Assembly: GCA_002381865.1 (NCBI GenBank)
Contig: DFYO01000071.1
Span: forward strand, 1-8,441
DNA: 8,441 nt
DNA from: Clostridiales bacterium UBA4080
Lineage (GTDB): Bacteria; Bacillota; Clostridia; Lachnospirales; Vallitaleaceae
Reading direction: 5' to 3'
A program made the translations under genes and the position numbers. Under the pieces are notes generated by a model, which ran no database searches, was not told the origin of the DNA, and saw nothing but the letters and a program-made list of their open reading frames with translations. Position 1 is the first letter of the stretch, and every line of letters starts with the position of its first letter. This document shows positions 1 to 6,639 of the stretch, piece by piece.

Positions 1-149
1 GACATTTTCAAAAATGGTTGACATATCTATTTCTTTATTTTTTCTTTGGAATAGAGATTATTTGTATTTTAAAGTAGTTGTTTTAGATTATATACATAAA
101 AAGTCTAAAATGCCTTGTGCCATATAGAAAAAATGCGGATTTGATGCTA

Positions 150-178
150 TTGTAAATAAACCATTACTATGCTATAAT
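150..178 (+). promoter_or_regulatory. Probable sigma-A promoter of lepA
   Basis: A perfect -10 box TATAAT lies at 173-178 and is preceded by an extended -10 TG dinucleotide at 170-171. A -35-like TTGTAA at 150-155 matches TTGACA at four of six positions, and the spacer is exactly 17 bp. Transcription would start near 185, about 30 bases before the GTG start of lepA, leaving just enough leader for the ribosome binding site. The match is read directly from the sequence; activity is inferred. The rest of the leader (1-149) is very AT-rich, and I see no further convincing signal in it. Confidence 0.7.
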
Positions 179-216
179 ATCCAACAGAAAATTGAAGAAG
201 CAGGGAGGCAAATTAC

Positions 217-2028
217 GTGCCAGAGATTAGCAAAAAAAATATTAGAAATTTTTGTATTATTGCCCATATTGACCATGGGAAATCAACCTTGGCAGACCGT
301 ATTATTCAAAAAACGGGATTGCTGACTGAAAGGGAAATGCAAGCACAGGTGCTTGATAATATGGACCTTGAACGTGAAAGAGGAATTACAATTAAAGCAC
401 AGGCAGTACGATTAGTTTACAAAGCAAATAATTCAGAGGAATACATTTTTAACTTAATAGATACACCGGGGCATGTAGATTTTAATTATGAGGTTTCGAG
501 GTCTCTGGCAGCATGTGAAGGAGCAATTTTAGTAGTTGATGCAGCACAGGGAATTGAAGCTCAGACACTTGCTAATGTTTACTTAGCACTTGAGCATAAC
601 CTTGAGATTTTGACAGTTATTAACAAAATTGACCTTCCAAGCGCTGACCCTGAAAGAGTAATACATGAAATAGAAGATGTTATTGGAATAGAAGCACATA
701 ATGCGCCAAAAATTTCCGCTAAAGACGGAGTGAATATTGAAGAGGTATTAGAAAGAATAGTAACTGATATACCTGCACCAAGTGGTGACGAGAAGGCTCC
801 GTTAAAGGCTTTGATTTTTGATTCTAAATATGACTCATATAAAGGTGTTATTGTATTTTGTAGGATAAAGGAAGGGACTGTTAAAAAAGGAACAGAAATA
901 AAAATGATGCAGACAGGGAAAACCTTTGAGGTTGTAGAGGTTGGCTCTTTTGGTGCAGGACAGTTTATTCCTTGTGAAGAATTAAGTGCAGGACATGTTG
1001 GTTATATTACAGCAAGCATCAAAAATTTAAGAGATACACAGGTGGGGGATACGATTACTGACCTAAACAATCCAACAACACAAGCGTTACCTGGATATAA
1101 AAAGGTTAATCCAATGGTATACTGCGGAATGTATCCAGCCGATGGAGCAAAATACCAGGATTTAAGAGAAGGTCTAGAGAAGCTTCAGCTTAATGATGCC
1201 TCGCTGGTTTTTGAACCTGAGACCTCAGTTGCACTTGGATTTGGATTTAGATGTGGATTTTTGGGACTGTTACATTTAGAAATAATTCAAGAAAGATTAG
1301 AACGTGAATATAATCTTGATATTGTTACAACAGCACCTAGTGTTATATATAAAGTTAACAAAACCGACGGGCAGACAATTGATTTATCAAATCCTACAAA
1401 TTTACCTGATCCTTCAGAAATAAGATCTATGGAAGAGCCTATTGTTAAAGCTGAAATAATGGTACCTTCTGAATATATAGGGCAAATAATGGATTTGTGT
1501 CAGGATCGACGTGGAGAGTACCTGGGAATGCATTATATAGATGCTTCCAGAGCTCAGCTTAGCTATGAGCTACCCTTAAATGAAATAATTTATGATTTCT
1601 TTGATGCTCTTAAATCACGAACAAGAGGTTATGCTTCTTTTGATTACGAGATGAAGGGCTATAAAGAGTCTAATCTTGTAAAGCTTGATATTTTAATAAA
1701 CAAAGAAAATGTTGATGCACTTTCATTTATTGTACATACTGAAAAGTCATACGAAAGAGGTAAAAAAATAGTTGAAAAGCTAAAAACAGAAATACCAAGA
1801 CATTTATTTGAAATACCTATACAGGCTGCAATAGGGAACAAGGTAATTGCAAGGGAAACGGTAAAAGCAATGAGGAAGGACGTACTTGCAAAATGCTATG
1901 GAGGAGATATTTCCAGAAAAAGAAAGCTTCTTGAAAAGCAAAAAGAAGGTAAAAAAAGAATGAGACAGGTAGGGAATGTTGAAGTTCCGCAAAAAGCATT
2001 TATGAGCGTACTAAAACTAGATGAATAA
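217..2028 (+). CDS. lepA: Elongation factor 4 (LepA/EF4), translational GTPase
   Basis: This is a ribosome-associated GTPase related to EF-G. The family has been linked to back-translocation, to rescue of stalled ribosomes under ionic stress, and to initiation or 30S biogenesis; it acts in the cytoplasm or at the membrane. The 603-residue length is normal. The G domain comes first: P-loop AHIDHGKST at 16-24, ERGITI in switch I at about 54-59, DTPGH at 82-86 with the catalytic-type His86, and NKID at 136-139. The EF-G-like domain II, III and V regions follow. The tail is diagnostic of LepA: YGGDISRKRKLL starting near 561, then a basic KEGKKRMRQ stretch and VPQKAF near the end. The start is a GTG with a strong GGGAGG ribosome binding site at 203-208, 8 nt upstream. 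The gene looks intact and shows no odd residues. In Firmicutes it usually lies directly before hemW, as here. Confidence 0.97.
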   Translation: MPEISKKNIRNFCIIAHIDHGKSTLADRIIQKTGLLTEREMQAQVLDNMDLERERGITIKAQAVRLVYKANNSEEYIFNLIDTPGHVDFNYEVSRSLAACEGAILVVDAAQGIEAQTLANVYLALEHNLEILTVINKIDLPSADPERVIHEIEDVIGIEAHNAPKISAKDGVNIEEVLERIVTDIPAPSGDEKAPLKALIFDSKYDSYKGVIVFCRIKEGTVKKGTEIKMMQTGKTFEVVEVGSFGAGQFIPCEELSAGHVGYITASIKNLRDTQVGDTITDLNNPTTQALPGYKKVNPMVYCGMYPADGAKYQDLREGLEKLQLNDASLVFEPETSVALGFGFRCGFLGLLHLEIIQERLEREYNLDIVTTAPSVIYKVNKTDGQTIDLSNPTNLPDPSEIRSMEEPIVKAEIMVPSEYIGQIMDLCQDRRGEYLGMHYIDASRAQLSYELPLNEIIYDFFDALKSRTRGYASFDYEMKGYKESNLVKLDILINKENVDALSFIVHTEKSYERGKKIVEKLKTEIPRHLFEIPIQAAIGNKVIARETVKAMRKDVLAKCYGGDISRKRKLLEKQKEGKKRMRQVGNVEVPQKAFMSVLKLDE

Positions 2029-2064
2029 AGAATAAGGCTATGCATTGAGCATAGCCATTATTCT
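2029..2064 (+). terminator. Stem-loop directly after lepA, possible weak terminator
   Basis: A 15-bp stem begins one base after the lepA stop codon. The left arm 2029-2043 pairs with 2049-2064, with a single bulged A at 2057 and a 5-nt loop at 2044-2048. The inner part GGCTATGC/GCATAGCC is fully paired and GC-rich for this genome. However, the stem is followed by seven A residues (2065-2071) before a T-rich TTTGTTTT, so the U-tract needed for efficient intrinsic termination is displaced by about 7-8 nt. It may be a leaky terminator or an mRNA 3'-end stabiliser that reduces read-through into hemW. The structure is certain at sequence level; the role is inferred. Confidence 0.55.
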
Positions 2065-2172
2065 AAAAAAATTTGTTTTGAGATTGTAGAGCAGAGAACT
2101 TTATTTTCAATTTGAAAAAATGAATTTTTGTAAAGGGATAGGATGGATAAAATCTTATAATGGAGAAAAATT

Positions 2173-3387
2173 ATGAAAGCAGTAAGCCTATACATTCATA
2201 TACCTTTTTGCAATAGTAAATGCAGTTATTGTGATTTTTTGTCTTTTTCTGATATTAACAATCAGGAAAAGGAGTATATTAATGCAGTTATAAATGAACT
2301 TTCATTATATAAGGTATTAATGAAAGACAGAATACTTGTAACAATATTTATAGGAGGAGGAACTCCCAGCAGTATTTCATCAAAGCTGATAGAGAAAGTG
2401 TTAAAATATGTTTTTATGAACTTCAATATTCAGGATAATGCGGAAATAACAATTGAAGCAAATCCTGAGAGCATAACGGCTGAAAAGGCTAGAAAATATC
2501 TTGCTGCAGGCATTAACAGAATCAGCATGGGGGTTCAGTCTTTTGATGAAAAGGAGCTAAAGCTTTTAGGAAGAATTCATAGAGCTGAGGATGCAATAAA
2601 TGCATTTTATATACTTAGAGAAGCAGGCTTTTCTAATATTAATATTGATCTTATGTTTGGTCTTCCCAATCAAAATATTAATACATATTATAAGACACTA
2701 GAAAAAGCGATGGAATTAGAACCAGAGCATATTTCAGCTTATGGCTTGATAATAGAGCCTAACACACCATTTTATGAAAAGTATGGAAATGATGCAGACG
2801 AAGTATTTGATGAGGATATTGAAAGAGAAATGTATAACCTTACAAAATCTGTTTTAAGGACAAAAGAATTCTATCAATATGAAATATCAAATTATTCAAA
2901 AATCGGGTATGAATGCAGACATAACAAAGTATACTGGACATTAGGAGAATATTTTGGCGTTGGGCTTGGTGCAGCTTCCTTTAATTCTATTAGTGATAAA
3001 TTGCTTAGATATGAAAACGTTAATAGCTTTAAGAAATATCTTGAAATATTTTCAGAATTAAGGCTTAATGAGAATAACAATATAAATCAAATAAGAATAG
3101 AAACAATAGAAATACTTTCAAATAGCTGGAAGAACAAAACAGAAGCCACAGTCTACAGCAGAATGGAAGAATATATGTTTTTAGGAATGAGATTAATAAA
3201 TGGAATAGACAAAAACGAATTTGAAAAAACATTCAATATAAAAATTGAAAAAGTTTATAAAGAGGCTCTTATTAAGCTGAAAAATAAAAACCTTATTATA
3301 GAAGAGGAGAACAGGATATTTTTAACTGAAAAAGGAATTGATGTTAGTAATTATGTGCTAAGTGAATTTATAGGTATAGAAAAATAA
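2173..3387 (+). CDS. hemW: Radical SAM heme chaperone HemW (HemN-like family)
   Basis: HemW proteins bind heme and a [4Fe-4S] cluster and are thought to deliver heme to target proteins. They are often misannotated as oxygen-independent coproporphyrinogen III oxidase (HemN). The radical-SAM motif CxxxCxxC is at Cys13, Cys17 and Cys20 and is followed by Asp21-Phe22. True HemN has an extra cysteine (CxxxCxxCxC), so HemW is the better call. Other family marks are YIHIPFC at 7-13, GGGTPS at 61-66, EANPES at 95-100, RISMGVQSF at 116-124, DLMFGLP at 159-165, YEISNY at 236-241 and HNKVYW at 250-255. The C-terminal part (about 300-404) fits the HemN_C domain. At 404 residues it is slightly longer than the roughly 380 typical of HemW. 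The ATG start has GGAG at 2162-2165, 7 nt upstream. The gene ends in tandem TAA stops, 34 bases before the ATG of the next gene, which suggests co-transcription. Confidence 0.93.
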   Translation: MKAVSLYIHIPFCNSKCSYCDFLSFSDINNQEKEYINAVINELSLYKVLMKDRILVTIFIGGGTPSSISSKLIEKVLKYVFMNFNIQDNAEITIEANPESITAEKARKYLAAGINRISMGVQSFDEKELKLLGRIHRAEDAINAFYILREAGFSNINIDLMFGLPNQNINTYYKTLEKAMELEPEHISAYGLIIEPNTPFYEKYGNDADEVFDEDIEREMYNLTKSVLRTKEFYQYEISNYSKIGYECRHNKVYWTLGEYFGVGLGAASFNSISDKLLRYENVNSFKKYLEIFSELRLNENNNINQIRIETIEILSNSWKNKTEATVYSRMEEYMFLGMRLINGIDKNEFEKTFNIKIEKVYKEALIKLKNKNLIIEEENRIFLTEKGIDVSNYVLSEFIGIEK

Positions 3388-3406
3388 TAAATTTTAAATC
3401 AATATT

Positions 3407-3421
3407 AAGGATGTGATTTTT
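3407..3421 (+). promoter_or_regulatory. Ribosome binding site that fixes the start of the unknown gene
   Basis: AAGGATGTGA at 3407-3416 matches the ideal AAGGAGGTGA at nine of ten positions and is followed by five T residues and ATG at 3422. The in-frame GTG at 3413, which would add three residues, lies inside this ribosome binding site and would have only AAGG two bases upstream. It is therefore very unlikely to be the start. The hrcA start has the same geometry: a 10-base Shine-Dalgarno, a 5-base spacer, then the start codon. Confidence 0.8.
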
Positions 3422-6364
3422 ATGATTTTGTTGAAAGCAAATGAAGGGATTAAAAAAGTATTTCATAAAATGATCAATACAATGGGTGAAAATGTTAAGT
3501 GGCTGGATGTATTTGTTATTAATAATAACGATATTATTCTTCCGGGAAAAGGGAAATCCATGTTTTTTAATTTTGATAGCAGACTATGCAGGAGCAATAT
3601 TGTTGATGTGCCTATAAAAATAGAAGAGGCAGAGGAGATAAAGCAAGAGCCGTTATTAGAGAATACCTTAAATATGATATTATATGTTTTTGGGAAATGG
3701 GGAAAAATAAAGGGTCTTAGGGTTGAAACTCAGTTTGAACAATTAAATCGACAAATAAATTATATTTTTTCGGAAATAGATATAGAAGCTTACCTGACAA
3801 TTGATAATTTTAGGTTTTATCAGGGGGGCATTCAAATAACTTATGAAGACGTAGTTCAAATAGTATTAGATTATATTAACTCCTCAAAGGAAGAGCAGGA
3901 GGAAGAGCTTAATGAAGAAAATAGTAAGGATGAGGAAAAACTGAAAAAAGAACAGGGTGAAGATAAGAATAAAGAGGATAAGATTGGTCTCTGGCATAAT
4001 ATTAAATGGATAAGCAATAAATTGAAATTTGTTGAAGAAGAGTTGACCGATGAAGAAAAATCAACGGAAAGAATTGGACATAATTTTTACAGAGTTCCTT
4101 ATAAATGTCCGCTATGTAAGGAAAAATTATATATGGCGGTGTATCCTTCGGGAAAGGAATTTAAAATAGAAACGGACCAAGAGCCGGTTTATATTGTCAG
4201 AGCCTATACCTGTAACAGCTGCAATGTATTTTATACTCCAATGCCACATATGATGCTTGTTGAGGGTGAGGTTTTTGAACTAAGTTTTGAGGACGATAGA
4301 AAAGCTTACGAAGATTATCGTGAACTATTAGGAAGAAGAGCAGAAAGAATATCTAGCTATAATTTTAATGAGTACGAATCGGACTATCTTCAAAAAAATC
4401 ATGGAAAAACTGAGCCATTTTTTCATTCCATAAATAGAAAAGAAGCTGTTGCAGAAAAGGATAATATTGAAAATGAGGATATTTATAATGAGGTAAAAAA
4501 GGAGATAAAAGAGAACAAGGATGAAGAATGCTTACCTGCTTATTCAACCTTAAATCAAGCTCATAACAAATCAGATAATAAATCTGAAAAACAAAACAAG
4601 AGTGAAAGCTTTCAGGATATAAAATACAAGGAGAAAATTAAAAGCAATACTAGTGCTGAGACTAGTACTAATGAAGTGTCAGATGGAAAGCCAAAGGTAA
4701 TAGAGCATCAATTAAAAGAAGATTCCTTAGAGCGTCAAAAGGATAGGAGTTATGCAAATGTGCAAATAAATAAAGCTGATAGCATTACTCAAAGAAAAAA
4801 GGATGCTATTTTAAAGTCAGACTATATAGAGGATAAAAATAAAGAGCAGGGTAAATCTGAAAATAAAAAAACAACAGATATTTCAAACGAAATACAATAT
4901 GAGAAAATAAAAGACTCAAAAGCTGAGCAGGAAAAAGAAAATCATGGAATTTCAAATAAAATAAAAAACTCACCAAAATCTAATAAGCTAGAAAATCTTG
5001 CAGAGCAACTAAAAGAAGGAGATGAGGAATTATTTGCTAATAATATTAATAAGCTAGACCTAGATAATATGCAAGAGTTAAAACAGATAATTATTGATTA
5101 TAAGGATATTACGCCAACAACAAAAAACAAGCAATTAAAAATTATTGATGAAAAAATATATCAATTGAAAAAGAAAAAGCTTCTTGAGAAGGCGGATATA
5201 TATAAGGGAAAAAGCTATGCAGAGATACAAAGATTTATTGAACAAGCTGAAGGTGAAGAGCTTAGAGATGAGGATAAAGTACCTTTTTTAGAATCCTTGA
5301 GAAAAATGCTGGCTCTAAAGGCAGATATTGAACTGAAAAATTTAATGCTAAATATTCCTGAAAATATCAGTAAAAAGCAATATGAGCAATATCTTGAAAG
5401 GATGGAGCAATACAAGGGTGTAGACAAATCGTATTTTAAAAAATATTTAGAAGATAAAAGAGATCAGGCTGAAAAAAGAGAAATTACTGCTTTTATTAAA
5501 AGAGCAAATGCAAAAGATAGAAAATCATGGTTTATGCTTTTAAACAGTATAAAAGAGCAAGGCTATTTAGAAAAAAACCTAAAGCCTTTTGCAGAAAAAA
5601 TAAAAGAAAAAATAATTGAGATGGATAAAATGAGCCTTGATGAAATCTGCCCCGATCCGGCAGAGCTGAGCTTTGCAGAGGGGATAAGTATTTATGAAAA
5701 AATATCACAATCTGATTATTTGCCTGAGCTAAAAATAGATTTATTGGCAAGAATAGAAAAACGCTTAAAAAAAATTAAGTTAGATGAATATGAGCTGCTA
5801 GTGAATAAATTGGAAAAGGATATGAGTAAGTCAGAAAAAAACAGTACCAGAATACACTATTATAATGTGAGAAGTAAGCCGAAAGCAGATGAAAATCAAG
5901 AAGAGGCTATTATTCAAAATGCATTAAAGCTATTAGCATCAGATTTGGGGGAATATGAATATCCTATTATGATATTAGATAGTTCAAAGCAAGAGGATGG
6001 AAGCTCGGGATTTTTAATTACAGAGGATAATTTGTTTTATAGCAGTCTATTTGGACCTGGAAAAATAGATATAAGAGAAATAAATGAAATTTCACTAGGA
6101 ACCGGAGTATTTCAAAAGGGAATATATGCGAATAAGGAGGATGGAACAAAAACAAAAATTTCCAGCTTAATTGAATTAAGCAAGCCGGCCCAATTTGTTA
6201 AAACCTTAAACAGCTTTGTAGAGTATTTGAAGGAGAAACCTGAATCTAGAGAGGTTTCTTATCTCTCAAAGGAAAAGCATGATATCAAATGCTGCTTGAG
6301 ATGCGGAAATAGATACTCAGAGGGAGATGTATGTCCAAAATGCGGAGAGAAGTCCAACAAATAA
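3422..6364 (+). CDS. Large multidomain protein of unknown function (zinc-binding motifs, helical repeats, charged linker)
   Basis: I do not recognise this 980-residue protein as a named family. Counting from the ATG at 3422, residues 1-155 look like a folded alpha/beta domain. Residues 156-190 are an acidic/basic spacer. A CPLC (Cys229, Cys232) plus CNSC (Cys264, Cys267) pair looks like a four-cysteine zinc site within a domain spanning about 190-320. Residues 325-522 are rich in Lys, Glu, Asn and Ser, with no predicted fold by eye, and form a probable disordered linker. Residues 550-800 contain five degenerate helical repeats of about 50 residues. Residues 860-937 alternate short hydrophobic strands and end in an amphipathic helix (FVKTLNSFVEYLK), suggesting a PH/GRAM-like domain. 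The C-terminus is a zinc ribbon, CLRC (958-961) and CPKC (971-974). There is no signal peptide or membrane segment, so it is probably a cytoplasmic scaffold or adaptor. It sits between hemW and hrcA, where Firmicutes normally have nothing. Expression with hemW is likely; a role in proteostasis is only a guess from position. Confidence 0.85.
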   Translation: MILLKANEGIKKVFHKMINTMGENVKWLDVFVINNNDIILPGKGKSMFFNFDSRLCRSNIVDVPIKIEEAEEIKQEPLLENTLNMILYVFGKWGKIKGLRVETQFEQLNRQINYIFSEIDIEAYLTIDNFRFYQGGIQITYEDVVQIVLDYINSSKEEQEEELNEENSKDEEKLKKEQGEDKNKEDKIGLWHNIKWISNKLKFVEEELTDEEKSTERIGHNFYRVPYKCPLCKEKLYMAVYPSGKEFKIETDQEPVYIVRAYTCNSCNVFYTPMPHMMLVEGEVFELSFEDDRKAYEDYRELLGRRAERISSYNFNEYESDYLQKNHGKTEPFFHSINRKEAVAEKDNIENEDIYNEVKKEIKENKDEECLPAYSTLNQAHNKSDNKSEKQNKSESFQDIKYKEKIKSNTSAETSTNEVSDGKPKVIEHQLKEDSLERQKDRSYANVQINKADSITQRKKDAILKSDYIEDKNKEQGKSENKKTTDISNEIQYEKIKDSKAEQEKENHGISNKIKNSPKSNKLENLAEQLKEGDEELFANNINKLDLDNMQELKQIIIDYKDITPTTKNKQLKIIDEKIYQLKKKKLLEKADIYKGKSYAEIQRFIEQAEGEELRDEDKVPFLESLRKMLALKADIELKNLMLNIPENISKKQYEQYLERMEQYKGVDKSYFKKYLEDKRDQAEKREITAFIKRANAKDRKSWFMLLNSIKEQGYLEKNLKPFAEKIKEKIIEMDKMSLDEICPDPAELSFAEGISIYEKISQSDYLPELKIDLLARIEKRLKKIKLDEYELLVNKLEKDMSKSEKNSTRIHYYNVRSKPKADENQEEAIIQNALKLLASDLGEYEYPIMILDSSKQEDGSSGFLITEDNLFYSSLFGPGKIDIREINEISLGTGVFQKGIYANKEDGTKTKISSLIELSKPAQFVKTLNSFVEYLKEKPESREVSYLSKEKHDIKCCLRCGNRYSEGDVCPKCGEKSNK
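4106..4222 (+). other. Segment encoding the N-terminal CxxC...CxxC zinc-binding site
   Basis: This part of the unknown gene encodes CPLC, then about 31 intervening residues, then CNSC. Two paired CxxC knuckles with this spacing are the usual layout of a zinc ribbon. The stretch between them alternates hydrophobic and polar residues (LYMAVYPSG, YIVRAYT), as beta strands do. Zinc binding is inferred from the cysteine pattern only. Confidence 0.6.
4394..4987 (+). other. Segment encoding a long charged, probably disordered linker
   Basis: Roughly 198 residues of the unknown protein are dominated by Lys, Glu, Asp, Asn, Ser and Gln, with very few hydrophobics and almost no aromatic residues. The linker separates the N-terminal zinc-containing half from the helical repeat half. 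It is not a simple tandem repeat at DNA level. The reading frame stays open throughout, so this is a real part of the protein rather than a decayed stretch. Confidence 0.6.
5069..5821 (+). repeat. Five degenerate ~50-residue helical repeats within the unknown protein
   Basis: The protein repeats a pattern of a short helix, a turn and a second helix rich in Lys/Glu with hydrophobics every 3-4 residues. Anchor positions (numbering from the ATG at 3422) are Ile575, Phe622, Phe672, Phe723 and Leu774. Each is followed four residues later by a hydrophobic (Ile579, Leu626, Leu676, Ile727, Ile778). Spacings are 47, 50, 51 and 51 residues. Identity between copies is low and there is no DNA-level repeat, so this is an old duplication or a structural periodicity. 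It could form a helical solenoid. The repeat family is unknown to me. Confidence 0.5.
5990..6232 (+). other. Segment encoding a possible PH/GRAM-like beta domain
   Basis: Residues about 857-937 of the unknown protein read as a series of short beta strands: GFLIT, LFYSS, KIDIREINEISLG, KGIYAN, TKISSL. They end in the amphipathic helix PAQFVKTLNSFVEYLKE. The order 'ligand becomes visible in a strand, charged strand with an EI motif, then a closing helix' resembles the bacterial PH-like domains that often carry a zinc ribbon beside them. This is a fold guess from pattern, not a recognised match. Confidence 0.35.
6293..6343 (+). other. Segment encoding the C-terminal zinc ribbon
   Basis: The last 25 or so residues contain CLRCG, nine further residues, then CPKCG. 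This is a classical short zinc-ribbon pattern of the double-zinc-ribbon type, commonly found at protein ends in Firmicutes. The protein ends six residues after the last cysteine. An additional cysteine directly precedes the first knuckle. Confidence 0.75.
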
Positions 6365-6527
6365 ATGGTTAAGACTCATATTGCCTTCTAATATTTCTCA
6401 TACTTATTTCCAAGACTCAATGAATGAGAAGCTTCAATAGAATTTTACGCATCAAAATCCCCTTAGTTATTATCAAAGTAACTTCCCGTATGCTGAAAAA
6501 CGGTAACTGAACCAATAACTAGAATAA

Positions 6528-6574
6528 AAAAATACCATTTTCTATTGACAAATATAATGGAAAGTGGTATTTTT
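6528..6574 (+). terminator. Terminator-like hairpin after the unknown gene, overlapping the hrcA promoter
   Basis: Left arm 6528-6542 pairs with 6560-6574 over 15 bp with one G-U wobble (T6538 with G6564) and a 17-nt loop. The 5' arm starts with an A-run and the 3' arm ends in TTTTT (6570-6574), so transcripts from upstream meet a hairpin core of ACCATTTTC/GAAAGTGGT followed by U residues. The mirrored A- and T-runs mean it could work in either direction. It lies 164 bases after the stop codon of the unknown gene; between them (6365-6527) I see no gene. Termination is inferred. Confidence 0.6.
6545..6573 (+). promoter_or_regulatory. Vegetative (sigma-A) promoter of the hrcA-grpE-dnaK operon
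   Basis: A perfect -35 TTGACA at 6545-6550 and a -10 TATTTT at 6568-6573 are separated by exactly 17 bp, with an extended -10 TG at 6565-6566. Start of transcription is expected near 6580, so the CIRCE operator would begin within the first ten transcribed bases, the usual place for HrcA control. The -35 box lies in the loop, and the -10 box in the 3' arm, of the hairpin at 6528-6574. A perfect TATAAT at 6553-6558 is too close to the -35 to serve with it. Confidence 0.85.
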
Positions 6575-6584
6575 ATCTTAGGAA

Positions 6585-6611
6585 TTAGCACTCGATGCGA
6601 ATGAGTGCTAA
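6585..6611 (+). promoter_or_regulatory. CIRCE operator (HrcA binding site)
   Basis: TTAGCACTC at 6585-6593, a 9-base spacer and GAGTGCTAA at 6603-6611 form a perfect copy of the CIRCE consensus with no mismatch. HrcA dimers bind this element and repress transcription at normal temperature. On heat shock the demand of unfolded proteins on GroEL leaves HrcA inactive and the operon is induced. Because the element is transcribed, it also forms a 9-bp hairpin in the mRNA leader ahead of the hrcA ribosome binding site. I see only this one copy, and none before dnaK. Confidence 0.98.
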
Positions 6612-6624
6612 CAAGGAAAGAAAC

Positions 6625-6639
6625 AAGGAGGTGGTTTTA
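6625..6639 (+). promoter_or_regulatory. Ribosome binding site that fixes the hrcA start at the GTG
   Basis: AAGGAGGTGG at 6625-6634 is followed by five bases and then GTG at 6640. This places the start 14 bases beyond the end of the ribosome binding site's first base and 28 bases after CIRCE. The in-frame ATG at 6595 sits in the CIRCE spacer with no Shine-Dalgarno before it, so it should not be used as the start. Confidence 0.9.

Noticed and set aside
18..46. Perfect TTGACA at 18-23 as a promoter -35
   Set aside because: No acceptable -10 box lies 16-18 bp downstream (TTTCTT at 41-46), and the 150-178 promoter is much better placed.
81..110. Inverted repeat TTTTAGA/TCTAAAA in the lepA leader
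   Set aside because: Only seven A/T-rich pairs with a 16-base loop and no T-run; expected by chance in such AT-rich DNA.
2..127. Open frame of about 41 codons running in from the window start on the plus strand, possibly the end of an upstream gene
   Set aside because: The translation is not recognisable, another frame is also open for 24 codons, and AT-rich DNA gives such stretches by chance. It cannot be judged without the upstream sequence.
2156..2161. TATAAT just before hemW as a -10 box
   Set aside because: It abuts the ribosome binding site, 11 bases before the ATG, so the transcript would start almost at the gene and lose the GGAG. No -35 box is found at the right distance.
4648..4667. 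Perfect 7-bp inverted repeat TACTAGT/ACTAGTA inside the unknown gene
   Set aside because: It lies in the charged-linker coding region (encoding Ser/Thr-rich residues), has no T-run and no partner copy; probably chance.
6464..6521. Inverted repeat TAGTTATT/AATAACTA between the unknown gene and hrcA
   Set aside because: Eight A/T-rich pairs around a 42-base loop with only patchy inner pairing; not convincing as a terminator or operator.
6365..6527. Possible small gene on the minus strand (an 11-codon frame, MRKILLKLLIH, after an AAGGGG)
   Set aside because: Too short, no promoter seen and no recognisable product; nothing distinguishes it from chance.
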